From: Scatavimonas merdigallinarum
GTDB lineage: Bacteria > Bacillota > Clostridia > Oscillospirales > Acutalibacteraceae
Assembly: GCA_018713055.1 (NCBI GenBank)
Contig: DVFW01000002.1
Location: 1 to 51,265, forward strand
Direction of reading: 5' to 3'
DNA length: 51,265 bases
The notes beneath the pieces are model-generated. The model worked only from the letters and a program-made list of their open reading frames with translations. It was not told the DNA's origin and ran no database searches. Each line of letters starts with the position of its first letter. The first letter of the stretch is position 1. Positions 1 through 8,168 of the stretch are shown piece after piece. Position numbers and translations under genes: made by a program.

Positions 1-19
1 GCCGCCTAATATCGCGCCG

Positions 20-70
20 CTGTGGATTTCCTCCGTTCGGGGCTACGCCCCTCTCTTCGTAAATCCACAG
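20..70. repeat. Nested inverted repeat at left edge
   Basis: Ten-base perfect arms CTGTGGATTT (20-29) and AAATCCACAG (61-70) enclose a second small hairpin, GGGGC-TAC-GCCCC (39-51). No gene is visible before it in the window. It may be the end of an upstream transcript or a dispersed palindromic repeat; copies elsewhere in the genome would be needed to tell. The rest of 71-197 is AT-rich and shows no coding sequence. Confidence 0.6.
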
Positions 71-197
71 TCTTCTACCATAAAGTCACTGCTATTTTAA
101 TTTTGTTTCAACTTGCTATTGCAATTTGCGAAAATTAAAAATAATATTAAAATTCGACAAAAAATATGGAATTTTGCAAAAGTTCCTGCGGATAAAA

Positions 198-235
198 TCT
201 GCTGTTTTACATAATATATTATGTAAAACAGCAGA
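198..235. repeat. 38-bp perfect palindrome upstream of XRE gene
   Basis: The 19-base left arm begins TCTGCTGTTTTACATAATA and the right arm is its exact reverse complement, with no spacer. It lies 54 bases before the XRE start codon. It has no following T-run, so it is a poor intrinsic terminator. It could be the operator of the neighbouring XRE regulator. The core TTATGTAAA half-site also resembles the XerD arm of Firmicute dif sites, so a recombination site is a second possibility. Confidence 0.75.
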
Positions 236-289
236 AAGAGAACGAATCATGGTACTATTTATATATTAAATGCGAGAGGAGGTATAAAA

Positions 290-499
290 ATGAAAAAATA
301 TTGTGAAACTCTGAGGAATTTAAGAGAGGACCATGATTTAACGCAAACGAACGTTGCAAAGGAACTTGGAATATCACAGCAATATTATTCCGAATATGAA
401 AACGGCAAAAATGAACTGCCAATTCGTCATTTAGAAAAACTGGCAGAGCTGTATCAGGTTTCAACCGACTACATACTTCATGGTGCAAAGAAAAAGTAA
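290..499 (+). CDS. Small XRE-family helix-turn-helix regulator
   Basis: This 69-residue protein is almost entirely one HTH_3/XRE DNA-binding domain. The recognition region is around residues 19-50 (LTQTNVAKELGISQQYYSEY, then ENGKNELP), followed by the usual capping helices ending in STDYILHG. It has no effector or dimerisation extension. A strong ribosome site, GAGGAGG, precedes the ATG by about eight bases. The gene stands alone, with a 38-bp palindrome upstream (198-235) that is a candidate autoregulatory operator. A bidirectional terminator follows. The target genes cannot be told from the sequence. The surrounding DNA is AT-richer than the rex/icd side, which may point to acquisition. Confidence 0.85.
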   Translation: MKKYCETLRNLREDHDLTQTNVAKELGISQQYYSEYENGKNELPIRHLEKLAELYQVSTDYILHGAKKK

Positions 500-586
500 A
501 GTTGTGTTTTTACCGCTTTATCTGAAATGCCCGCAATATGCGTGCCGAACATGTGAAAATAATTTACATGTTTAAAGTTTTATCTA

Positions 587-627
587 AAACAGAAGCAGGC
601 GGCTTTTACAGCCGCCTGCTTCTGTTT
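587..627. terminator. Bidirectional intrinsic terminator between XRE gene and rex
   Basis: A perfect 17-bp stem (AAACAGAAGCAGGCGGC at 587-603, complementary arm at 611-627) closes a 7-base loop. It has A-rich sequence on one side and CTGTTT on the other. It sits between two converging genes and can end transcription from both. Confidence 0.85.
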
Positions 628-635
628 CCTATAAA

Positions 636-1280
636 TTATTTACAATTGTCCGACTGTGTAATACGGTAACAAAGGATCATAAGGCTGTCCGACATATGAA
701 CATTCTCCATAATGACGTCGTCATATACCAGCGACAGGTCATAGTGGCTGAAGTTCCAGTAATTTTTTATGCCGCAGTCGTATAAGGTTTGGGCAATTGG
801 GCCTACAGAGCTTTTTGGAATGCACAGCATCGCTACGCTTGGACGGTTTATTTTGCAAAAATCCGCAAGGCCACGGATGTCGTATACCTTTGTATTTCGA
901 ATCTCTGTGCCAATCAGCTCTTCATCACGGTCAAAAATTCCAATGAGCTGGAACCCGCGGGTTTCAAAAGACATATGCATTGCAACAGCGCGGCCCAGAT
1001 TACCTGCACCAATCAAAATAGCCTTGTACGCACTGCGCAGCCCCAGAATATTTTCAATTTCGTCGTGCAGCTGCTCTACGCTGTACCCATAGCCCTGCTG
1101 GCCAAATCCACCAAAACAGTTAAAATCCTGCCGGACCTGAGAAGCGGTCAGGTTCATTTTTGTGGCCAATTCTTTGGAAGAGATACGCATAACGCCCTGC
1201 GTACGCAGTTCAGACAAAAAACGGTAATAGCGGGGCAAACGCCTTACTACAGACATAGATATGTGTTCTCTTTTCGGCAT
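636..1280 (-). CDS. rex: Redox-sensing transcriptional repressor Rex
   Basis: This 214-residue protein matches Rex over its whole length. An N-terminal winged helix (residues about 1-80, with SSKELATKMNLTASQVRQDF and the family hallmark FGGFGQQGYGY) is followed by a Rossmann NAD(H)-binding domain with GAGNLG at 91-96. Rex represses fermentation and redox genes and is released by a high NADH/NAD ratio. The ATG start has GAGGTG seven bases upstream. It lies 128 bases downstream of icd on the same strand, so an acn-icd-rex transcription unit is plausible. A Rex-type operator is visible at the acn promoter (4716-4729), which suggests that Rex controls the two TCA-branch enzymes beside it and perhaps itself. 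Confidence 0.97.
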   Translation of the reverse strand: MPKREHISMSVVRRLPRYYRFLSELRTQGVMRISSKELATKMNLTASQVRQDFNCFGGFGQQGYGYSVEQLHDEIENILGLRSAYKAILIGAGNLGRAVAMHMSFETRGFQLIGIFDRDEELIGTEIRNTKVYDIRGLADFCKINRPSVAMLCIPKSSVGPIAQTLYDCGIKNYWNFSHYDLSLVYDDVIMENVHMSDSLMILCYRITQSDNCK

Positions 1281-1408
1281 TTCGTTTCACCTCGTGAAAA
1301 ACAATTGATTTGCATGACCGGCATTCTGAAAACAGCGTATAACGCGGGCATAACAACGGTGGTAATTCTGGATACAGGGCGGGCGCCTGCCTATCCAGAA
1401 AAGATTTA

Positions 1409-2620
1409 TCACATCAGCTGTGCAAGACGACTGTTAATTTCCCGCAAAAAAGTTTCCGTGTTCACCTTTTTCTTATTGGTAAGCGTAGACAACAAATACA
1501 AATCTCCTGTCATAACGCCGTCTTCAATGGTTTGGATTGTTGCTTTTTCCAGATTGTCTGCAAAAGCGCACAGCGCGGGGATGTTGTCAAGCTCGCCTCT
1601 TTTTCTTAGGGCGCCGCTCCAGGCAAAAAGGGTAGCAACGCTGTTTGTGGAGGTTTCTTCTCCTTTCAGGTGTTTATAATAATGCCGCTGCACCGTACCG
1701 TGCGCCGCTTCATACTCATAAATACCATCGGGAGAAACCAGAACGCTGGTCATCATGGCAAGTGATCCGAACGCAGTGGCGATCATGTCGGACATTACAT
1801 CCCCGTCGTAATTCTTGCATGCCCAAATATATCCGCCCTGGGAACGGATTACCCTTGCAACGGCGTCGTCAATCAGCGTGTAAAAGTATTCTATACCGGC
1901 GTCTGCAAATTTTTCTTTATATTCACTTTCAAAAATTTCAATAAAAATATCCTTAAACCGGTGGTCATATTTCTTGCTGATCGTATCCTTGGTTGCAAAC
2001 CAAACATCCTGTTTGGTGTCCAGCGCGTAATTAAAGCAGGAGCGCGCAAAGCTTTGAATGCTTTTGTCCAGGTTATGCATTCCCTGAAGAATCCCATCTC
2101 CGTCAAATTGGTGGATCAGCTGCCTTTGTTCGCTGCCGTCCGGCGCCGTTACGCAAAGCTCCGCTTTAGAGCCGCCCTTTACAGTCATTTCCGTGTTTTT
2201 ATATACGTCGCCATACGCATGACGGGCAATACAAATCGGTTTGGTCCAGGTGGGGATAAACGGCGTAATGCCCTTAACCAGAATGGGCGTTCGGAAAACC
2301 GTTCCATCTAAAATTGCACGGATTGTGCCGTTGGGGGATTTCCACATTTCCTTTAGGTTATATTCGGTCATACGCTCCGCATTTGGGGTAATGGTAGCGC
2401 ATTTTACGGCAACACCGTACTTTTTGGTCGCCTGTGCGCTGTCAAAGGTTACCTGGTCGTTTGTTTCGTTTCTGTGGGAAAGGCCAAGGTCGTAATATTC
2501 TGTTTTCAGGTCAATATAGGGGGTAAGTAAAATGTCCTTGATCATCTTCCAGATGATCCTGGTCATTTCATCGCCGTCCATTTCCACTAAAGGCGTTTTC
2601 ATTTGAATTTTTTCTGCCAT
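1409..2620 (-). CDS. icd: NADP-dependent isocitrate dehydrogenase (homodimeric, eukaryote-like type)
   Basis: A 403-residue enzyme that oxidatively decarboxylates isocitrate to 2-oxoglutarate. The substrate-binding segment SPNGTIRAILDGTVFR, a conserved TWTKPICIARHAYGD stretch, the metal-binding DGDVMSDMIATAFGSL and the nucleotide-site GTVQRHY identify the roughly 400-residue NADP-IDH subfamily rather than the E. coli Icd type. I chose the ATG at 2620 because TAGGAG lies nine bases upstream; an in-frame GTG three codons earlier (2629) is less likely. It lies 106 bases after acn on the same strand and rex follows. With aconitase it supplies 2-oxoglutarate for glutamate synthesis; no citrate synthase gene lies in the window. 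Confidence 0.96.
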   Translation of the reverse strand: MAEKIQMKTPLVEMDGDEMTRIIWKMIKDILLTPYIDLKTEYYDLGLSHRNETNDQVTFDSAQATKKYGVAVKCATITPNAERMTEYNLKEMWKSPNGTIRAILDGTVFRTPILVKGITPFIPTWTKPICIARHAYGDVYKNTEMTVKGGSKAELCVTAPDGSEQRQLIHQFDGDGILQGMHNLDKSIQSFARSCFNYALDTKQDVWFATKDTISKKYDHRFKDIFIEIFESEYKEKFADAGIEYFYTLIDDAVARVIRSQGGYIWACKNYDGDVMSDMIATAFGSLAMMTSVLVSPDGIYEYEAAHGTVQRHYYKHLKGEETSTNSVATLFAWSGALRKRGELDNIPALCAFADNLEKATIQTIEDGVMTGDLYLLSTLTNKKKVNTETFLREINSRLAQLM

Positions 2621-2726
2621 TGGTATCACTCCTATATAGTATTGTCCTATCTTTTCTCAGATTCACATAATTTCTTATTTTGTGTCTTATATGGCTGTGC
2701 GCAGACAGCAGGCAGCAAAAAGGCCT

Positions 2727-4658
2727 TTAGGAATTTTCTCTTGTATAATTGAGCAAACCGCCCGCAAGGATAATAGCTCTGGTGCGCTCTGTCAGGGAAC
2801 ATTCTGCAACAATTTTTTTACCGGTTGTCTGATTGGTAATAACGACGTCTTTACCGTTTTCTATACAGTCCTTTACATCAGGCATGGAAAGAACATCTCC
2901 CTGTGAAATTGCATCGTAATCTGCTTCGTCAGCAAAGGTAAGCGGAAGAATGCCGGCGTTGATCAGATTGCTGCGGTGAATTCTTGCAAAGCTCTTGACA
3001 AGAACAGCCTGTACGCCAAGATAAAGCGGGGCGAGCGCCGCATGTTCCCTGGAAGAACCCTGTCCGTAGTTTACACCGCCTACAATTACGCTTTGTCCCA
3101 ATTGCTGCGCGCGTTTTGGAAATTCAGGATCGCATACGGTAAAGCAGTGCTGGGAGATGGCGGGAATGTTGGAGCGCAGCGGCAGAATTTTTGCACCTGC
3201 CGGCATAATATGGTCGGTGGTGATATTGTCGCCCACCTTTAAAGCACAAGGCGCTTCAATCGATTGCGCAAGCGGCGTTGTTGTGGGGAAAGGCTTAATA
3301 TTTGGGCCGCGCAGAACTTCCACGCTGTCCATTTCTTCCTCCGGTGCGGGCGGAACCACCATATTATCATTGATTAAAAAGCTTTTGGGCAGTTCAATTT
3401 TTACTTCTTTGCCAAGTGTTCTGGGGTCTGTAAACACGCCGGCAATTGCACAAGCGGCTGCGGTTTCAGGGCTTACCAGATAAATTTGCCCATCCGCTGT
3501 ACCGGAACGGCCTTCAAAATTGCGGTTGAAGGTACGAAGGGAAATCCCTTTGGAATTGGGCGACTGCCCCATGCCAATACACGGTCCGCAGGCACATTCC
3601 AAAATCCTCGCACCCGCAGCGATCAGATCGCCCAGCGCGCCGTTTAAAGCAAGCATATTGTATACCTGTTTGGAGCCGGGGGCAATGGAAAGACTTACGT
3701 CGGGATGGACGGTTTTCCCTTTTAAAATTGCGGCTACCCGCATAAGGTCCAGATAAGAAGAGTTGGTACAGGAGCCAATACAAACCTGGTCTACCTTTTT
3801 CGGGCCAATTTCCTCAATGGTCTTTACGTTGTCCGGGCTGTGAGGACATGCGGCCATGGGAACAAGCGAGGAAAGGTCAATATGCACGGTTTCGTCGTAA
3901 ACGGCGTCAGGGTCGGCAGTAAGCGGCTGCCAATCTTCTTCACGGCCCTGCGCTATTAAAAATTCCTTTGTTATCTCGTCGGACGGGAAAATGGAAGTGG
4001 TGGCGCCCAGCTCCGCTCCCATGTTAGTGATGGTAGCACGCTCGGGAACAGTCAACGATGCAACGCCGGGACCGGTGTATTCAATAATTTTTCCTACGCC
4101 GCCTTTTACGGATAAGAGCCTTAGAACCTCCAGTATTACATCTTTGGCGGATACCCACGGTGAAAGCTGGCCGGTCAGTTTTATCTGGACCATTTTCGGC
4201 ATGGTAATATAATAAGCGCCGCCTCCCATGGCCACAGCCACGTCAAGACCGCCGGCGCCCATGGCAAGCATTCCAATACCGCCGCCGGTTGGGGTATGGC
4301 TGTCGGAGCCGATAAGTGTTTTGCCCGGTTTTCCAAAGCGTTCAAGATGTACCTGGTGGCAAATGCCGTTGCCGGGCCGGGAAAAGTAAATACCGTGCTT
4401 TTTTGCCACGCTTTGGATAAAACGGTGGTCGTCTGCGTTTTCAAAGCCTGTTTGCAGCGTATTGTGGTCAATGTATGCAACGCTCTTTTCTGTTTTAACT
4501 CTGGGTACGCCCATGGCTTCAAATTCCAGATACGCCATAGTGCCGGTTGCGTCCTGTGTAAGCGTCTGATCAATTTTCAGCCCGATGTCACTGCCTGCGG
4601 TCATTTCGCCGCTGAGCAAATGCGACCGGATAATTTTTTGTGCCAGTGTATAACCCAT
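2727..4658 (-). CDS. acn: Aconitate hydratase (aconitase)
   Basis: A 643-residue [4Fe-4S] hydro-lyase interconverting citrate and isocitrate. It shows the N-terminal catalytic region (ENADDHRFIQSVAKKHGIYF, GSDSHTPTGGGIGMLAMGAGG), the cluster-ligand cysteines in CIGSCTNSSY and ACGPCIGMGQSPNSKG, and the C-terminal swivel domain with GDNITTDHIMPAG and GVNYGQGSSREHAALAP. The length fits the short (about 640-residue) bacterial/mitochondrial-like aconitases rather than the 890-residue AcnA. The ATG at 4658 is preceded by AAAAGGAGG at seven bases; an upstream in-frame start at 4709 has no comparable site. It is first in the acn-icd(-rex) block and its promoter carries a Rex-like operator. Confidence 0.96.
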   Translation of the reverse strand: MGYTLAQKIIRSHLLSGEMTAGSDIGLKIDQTLTQDATGTMAYLEFEAMGVPRVKTEKSVAYIDHNTLQTGFENADDHRFIQSVAKKHGIYFSRPGNGICHQVHLERFGKPGKTLIGSDSHTPTGGGIGMLAMGAGGLDVAVAMGGGAYYITMPKMVQIKLTGQLSPWVSAKDVILEVLRLLSVKGGVGKIIEYTGPGVASLTVPERATITNMGAELGATTSIFPSDEITKEFLIAQGREEDWQPLTADPDAVYDETVHIDLSSLVPMAACPHSPDNVKTIEEIGPKKVDQVCIGSCTNSSYLDLMRVAAILKGKTVHPDVSLSIAPGSKQVYNMLALNGALGDLIAAGARILECACGPCIGMGQSPNSKGISLRTFNRNFEGRSGTADGQIYLVSPETAAACAIAGVFTDPRTLGKEVKIELPKSFLINDNMVVPPAPEEEMDSVEVLRGPNIKPFPTTTPLAQSIEAPCALKVGDNITTDHIMPAGAKILPLRSNIPAISQHCFTVCDPEFPKRAQQLGQSVIVGGVNYGQGSSREHAALAPLYLGVQAVLVKSFARIHRSNLINAGILPLTFADEADYDAISQGDVLSMPDVKDCIENGKDVVITNQTTGKKIVAECSLTERTRAIILAGGLLNYTRENS

Positions 4659-4715
4659 GATAATTTCCTCCTTTTGCGATTCGCTGTCCTGTATGGGAAC
4701 AAAGTACAAATACCC

Positions 4716-4729
4716 GTTAATAATTTAAC
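4716..4729. promoter_or_regulatory. Candidate Rex operator at acn transcription start
   Basis: GTTAA-TAAT-TTAAC is a perfect 5+4+5 inverted repeat that fits the core of the clostridial Rex motif TTGTTAANNNNTTAACAA; three of the outermost positions differ. It starts about seven bases downstream of the -10 box of the predicted acn promoter, so a bound protein would cover the transcription start. A rex gene lies 3.4 kb away in the same block. Confidence 0.6.
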
Positions 4730-4736
4730 ATACTTT

Positions 4737-4765
4737 ATTATCCCTTAAATTCGAAGAAAAGTCAA
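4737..4765 (-). promoter_or_regulatory. Predicted sigma-A promoter of acn
   Basis: On the minus strand, TTGACT (4765-4760), a 17-base spacer and GATAAT (4742-4737) form a near-consensus promoter that fires toward acn, giving a leader of about 70 bases. Confidence 0.6.
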
Positions 4766-4949
4766 TGTTTCGCGGCAATTAAAAAGGGCAGGGCGGAAAT
4801 TGTTTTTTCATAAATTTATAATGCGGTTCCCAAATTTGCAGATTTCAGCCAAAAGTCTGCAAAACAATCAGGCTTACCTAGAAAGATGTGCGCTTTTACT
4901 AAAATTGTGTTTATTTTCGCAGCAAAGTGCTGAAGTTTACAGGAAACTA

Positions 4950-4978
4950 TTGATTTATTTTTAAATACCATGTATAAT
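4950..4978 (+). promoter_or_regulatory. Predicted promoter of the symporter gene
   Basis: TTGATT (4950-4955), a 17-base spacer and a consensus TATAAT (4973-4978). The start point would fall near 4985, just before an inverted repeat at 4989-5006. Confidence 0.65.
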
Positions 4979-4988
4979 AAAACACGCG

Positions 4989-5006
4989 TTTACTTCAACA
5001 AGTAAA
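4989..5006. promoter_or_regulatory. Inverted repeat, candidate operator for the symporter
   Basis: TTTACTT-CAAC-AAGTAAA is a perfect 7-4-7 repeat immediately downstream of the predicted transcription start. That position suits a repressor. The cognate regulator is not recognisable. Confidence 0.45.
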
Positions 5007-5047
5007 AGCTTTAAATTGGTAAAGTTTAAGGGGCGGGAGGACAGGAA

Positions 5048-6589
5048 ATGGTAATGTGGGTTACGTTGGTTGCTTACATATGTATTATGGTAGGGATCGG
5101 TATTTATTGTAAGAAAAAAACAGGTAGTGTTTCTGACTTTGTATTGGGAGGCAGAAGCCTTGGACCGTGGATGACGGCATTTGCGTATGGCACGTCTTAT
5201 TTCTCTGCAGTGGTGTTTATCGGCTATGCCGGTCAGTTTGGATGGAACTACGGGATTGCGGCAACATGGATCGGCATTGGAAACGCGGTAATCGGCAGTA
5301 TGCTGGCATGGATGCTATTGGGCAACCGCACACGTATTCTGACAAAACAGCTGGATGTCTCCACCATGCCGGAATTCTTTGAAAAACGGTATGTTTCAAA
5401 GGGGCTGAAGACGGCTGCCGCGTGTATTGTGTTTGTGTTCCTGATTCCCTATACGGCATCTGTATATAATGGCCTGTCCCGCTTGTTTGAACAGGCGTTT
5501 GGTTTTGATTATTCCATATGCATTATTGTTATGGCGCTTTTGACGGCCGTTTATGTAATTTTAGGCGGCTATATGGCTACGGCGATCAATGACTTTGTGC
5601 AGGGTGTTATTATGCTGGCGGGAATTGCTGCGGTCGTAGTATGCGTCTTAAACAGCCAGGGCGGTATCCTACAGGCAATGACAGGGCTGGGAGAAATCAC
5701 AGATACGGGTGTTCCGCAAAACAGTCTGAATTCCCTGTTCGGGCCGGACCCGCTGAATTTGCTGGGTGTTGTTATTTTAACGTCGCTCGGAACATGGGGG
5801 CTGCCGCAGATGGTACATAAATTTTATGCGATTAAAGATAAACCCGCGGTTAAAAGGGGAACGATTATTTCCACCCTGTTTGCGGTTGTTGTAGCAGGCG
5901 GTTCTTATTTTATGGGAGGGTTTGGCAGATTGTTTGCAACGCCGCAGGAAATTACAAATCCCGAAACGGGAGAGCTTGTTTATGATATGGTTGTACCTGC
6001 GCTTTTAAATGTTGCCATACCGGAGCTTCTTTTTGGGATTGTTGTGGTTTTGGTGCTGTCTGCCTCCATGTCCACGCTGTCCTCTTTGGTGCTTACTTCC
6101 AGCTCTACGCTTACGATTGATATGATTCTTCCGCTGACAGGAAAAAAAGTAGGGGAGAAAAAGCAAGTGTTGATTATGCGTATTTTTATTGCAGTCTTTT
6201 TGCTGTTTTCCGTGATTATTGCACTCAATAAAAACACCTATATTACAACGCTGATGTCTATATCCTGGGGGGCCCTTGCCGGTGCGTTTCTGGCTCCGTT
6301 TCTGTACGGGCTTTTCTCCAGAAAAATTACCAAAACGGCAGTATGGGCCAGTATGCTCTCTGGTGTAGGAATTACAGTTGTTTCTATGGTGCTGTTCAAT
6401 CTGGAGCTTTTTCCGGCGCTTACAGCTGCCGCCGCGCAGCTGCCGCTGAATTTGTCCTCGCCAATTAACTGGGGAGCAATTGCAATGCTGGTCGGTTTAA
6501 TAGAAGTGCCAATTGTCAGCGCACTGACCAAAAATAAAAAGCAAAAGGAAATTGACGCCATCTTTTCTGAATATAAAAAGGCGCTTTAA
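5048..6589 (+). CDS. Sodium:solute symporter family transporter
   Basis: A 513-residue integral membrane protein of the SSS (SLC5) family with about a dozen hydrophobic segments. Family features include the N-terminal VSDFVLGGRSLGPWMTAFAYGTSYFSA region (TM1/TM2, sodium site), GGYMATAINDFVQGVIML, and LVLSASMSTLSSLVLTSSSTLTIDM near TM8. It imports an organic solute with sodium; substrate cannot be told from sequence, and PutP-like or carboxylate-type uptake are both possible. GGGCGGGAGG precedes the ATG. It lies upstream of paaK-iorAB on the same strand, separated by 165 bases, so uptake of an aryl acid or amino acid for that pathway is a reasonable but unproven inference. Confidence 0.9.
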   Translation: MVMWVTLVAYICIMVGIGIYCKKKTGSVSDFVLGGRSLGPWMTAFAYGTSYFSAVVFIGYAGQFGWNYGIAATWIGIGNAVIGSMLAWMLLGNRTRILTKQLDVSTMPEFFEKRYVSKGLKTAAACIVFVFLIPYTASVYNGLSRLFEQAFGFDYSICIIVMALLTAVYVILGGYMATAINDFVQGVIMLAGIAAVVVCVLNSQGGILQAMTGLGEITDTGVPQNSLNSLFGPDPLNLLGVVILTSLGTWGLPQMVHKFYAIKDKPAVKRGTIISTLFAVVVAGGSYFMGGFGRLFATPQEITNPETGELVYDMVVPALLNVAIPELLFGIVVVLVLSASMSTLSSLVLTSSSTLTIDMILPLTGKKVGEKKQVLIMRIFIAVFLLFSVIIALNKNTYITTLMSISWGALAGAFLAPFLYGLFSRKITKTAVWASMLSGVGITVVSMVLFNLELFPALTAAAAQLPLNLSSPINWGAIAMLVGLIEVPIVSALTKNKKQKEIDAIFSEYKKAL

Positions 6590-6754
6590 TTTCGTGCACT
6601 GTGCATAGTTTCTTTTTTACTTTTTCTACTGCACAAAAAATAGAAATATGTTATAATTTTGAAGATATAAAGGCCGCACTCTGTTTGGGTGCGGTTATGC
6701 ATGTAACCAGATATTTGCTTTTGCACCGTATGATCATGGAAGGAAGTGCTTTTT

Positions 6755-8062
6755 TTGTTTTTTCAAAAGGAAATAGAAACCATGCCGCGCAGAGAGATAG
6801 AGGCGCTGCAGCTGCAGAAACTGAAAAAAATGGTTTCTTACTGCTATAAAAACATCCCGTTTTACCATGAAAGATTGACCCGGTGTGGTATTTTGGATGG
6901 TACCCGGATCAAAACGCTGTCTGATATTTCTTACATACCCTATACAACCAAAGAAGATATCCGCGACCACTACCCGTTTAAGATGCTGGCGGTTCCCATG
7001 CGCGAAATCGTAAGGATTCACGCTTCTTCCGGCACAACGGGCAAGCCGACGGTGGGGGTTTACACAAAGCGTGATATAGACATCTGGTCGGATTGCGTTG
7101 CCAGGGTTGCGGTTGCCGGCGGCGCAACGGCGGATGATGTTATCCAGATCAGCTTTGGGTACGGCCTGTTTACCGGTGCACTGGGGTTGCATTATGGCCT
7201 TGAAAAGCTTGGCGCAACCGTTATTCCCGCTTCTTCCGGTAATACCGAAAGACAACTGATGATGCTGCGCGATTTCGGCGTAACGGGGCTGGTGGCCACG
7301 CCGTCTTATGCGCTGTATTTAAGCGAGGCGGTTAAGGAAGCAGGCTACCCGCTGTCAGATTATTCACTGCGGCTTGGTATTTTAGGCTCAGAGCCCTGCA
7401 CGCCGGAAATGCGTGCGCAGATCGAAAAAAATCTGCATATTTTTGTGTCGGACAACTATGGCCTTACGGAAATCGGCGGCCCCGGGGTTTCCGGCGACTG
7501 TCCGCAGCGGCAGGGTATGCATTTTGCAGAGGACCACTTTCTCCCGGAAATTATTGACAAAGATACAGGCGAAGTGCTGGCAGAGGGCCAGGTGGGCGAA
7601 TTGGTCGTTACCACGCTTTCCAGGGAAGGAATGCCGGTTTTGCGTTACCGTACGAAAGACATTACAAAGCTTACTTATGCGCCCTGTGCCTGTGGCAGAA
7701 CACATGCGCGTATGGCCAAGACCATGGGCAGAACGGACGACATGCTGATTATTAAAGGCGTCAACGTGTTTCCAACACAGATTGAAAGCGTGCTTGTCGG
7801 TATGGAAGGGATCGGCCCGCATTATCAGCTGGTAGTCAGAAGAACCAATTATAAAGATAATCTGGAAGTAAAGGTCGAACTGATCAGCGGCAAGCTGCTT
7901 GTGGATTTCCGCGAGCTTGAGGCCTTGCAAAAGCGGATTCACGATAAGCTTAAAAGCGTGCTTGGGCTGGAAACCAAGGTAACGCTTGTGGAGCCGAAAA
8001 CACTTGAACGTTTTCAGGGGAAAGCAAAACGAATCTTGGATCTGCGCAATGAACAGGCCTAG
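6755..8062 (+). CDS. paaK: Phenylacetate-CoA ligase (AMP-forming)
   Basis: A roughly 435-residue member of the ANL superfamily that activates phenylacetate or a related aryl acid to its CoA thioester. Visible motifs are the P-loop SSGTTGKPTV, the adenylate site YGLTEIGGPG, the hinge region LRYRTKDITKL and the C-terminal KGVNVFPTQIE. I place the start at TTG 6755: it gives the N-terminus MFFQKEIETMPR that family members share and has AAGGA ten bases upstream. GTG 6746 overlaps that site, and ATG 6782 would cut off conserved residues. The gene precedes iorA by 106 bases. Together the enzymes can link arylpyruvates, aryl-CoAs and aryl acetates in either direction. Confidence 0.93.
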   Translation: MFFQKEIETMPRREIEALQLQKLKKMVSYCYKNIPFYHERLTRCGILDGTRIKTLSDISYIPYTTKEDIRDHYPFKMLAVPMREIVRIHASSGTTGKPTVGVYTKRDIDIWSDCVARVAVAGGATADDVIQISFGYGLFTGALGLHYGLEKLGATVIPASSGNTERQLMMLRDFGVTGLVATPSYALYLSEAVKEAGYPLSDYSLRLGILGSEPCTPEMRAQIEKNLHIFVSDNYGLTEIGGPGVSGDCPQRQGMHFAEDHFLPEIIDKDTGEVLAEGQVGELVVTTLSREGMPVLRYRTKDITKLTYAPCACGRTHARMAKTMGRTDDMLIIKGVNVFPTQIESVLVGMEGIGPHYQLVVRRTNYKDNLEVKVELISGKLLVDFRELEALQKRIHDKLKSVLGLETKVTLVEPKTLERFQGKAKRILDLRNEQA

Positions 8063-8168
8063 CCCCGTGCTTCCGTAAATTACATATTGCACAGCCCGGA
8101 AGCGTTTGCTAAAATAATACCAAAAGGTAAAAATTTGACAGAAAATACGATATATAAGGATGAGTTAA

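Larger units (their letters stand above)
4659..5047. other. Divergent intergenic region between acn and the symporter
   Basis: This 389-base AT-rich region holds two divergent promoters and the Rex-like box. It also holds a loose inverted repeat, TTTGCAGA / TCTGCAAA (4835-4842 and 4856-4863), of unknown meaning. No small coding sequence with a ribosome site was found. Confidence 0.7.

Noticed and set aside
789..1679. 296-codon plus-strand frame opposite rex and icd
   Set aside because: It spans the gap between two clear minus-strand genes and is explained by them.
4835..4863. TTTGCAGA/TCTGCAAA repeat as an operator
   Set aside because: It lies upstream of both divergent promoters with a 13-base spacer and matches no known motif; noted but not claimed.
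7388..8092. 234-codon minus-strand frame opposite paaK
   Set aside because: Antisense shadow of a well-conserved gene with no start signal.
8135..8140. TTGACA before iorA as a promoter
   Set aside because: The only TATAAG lies 12 bases downstream, too close, and the ribosome site of iorA would fall in the start region.
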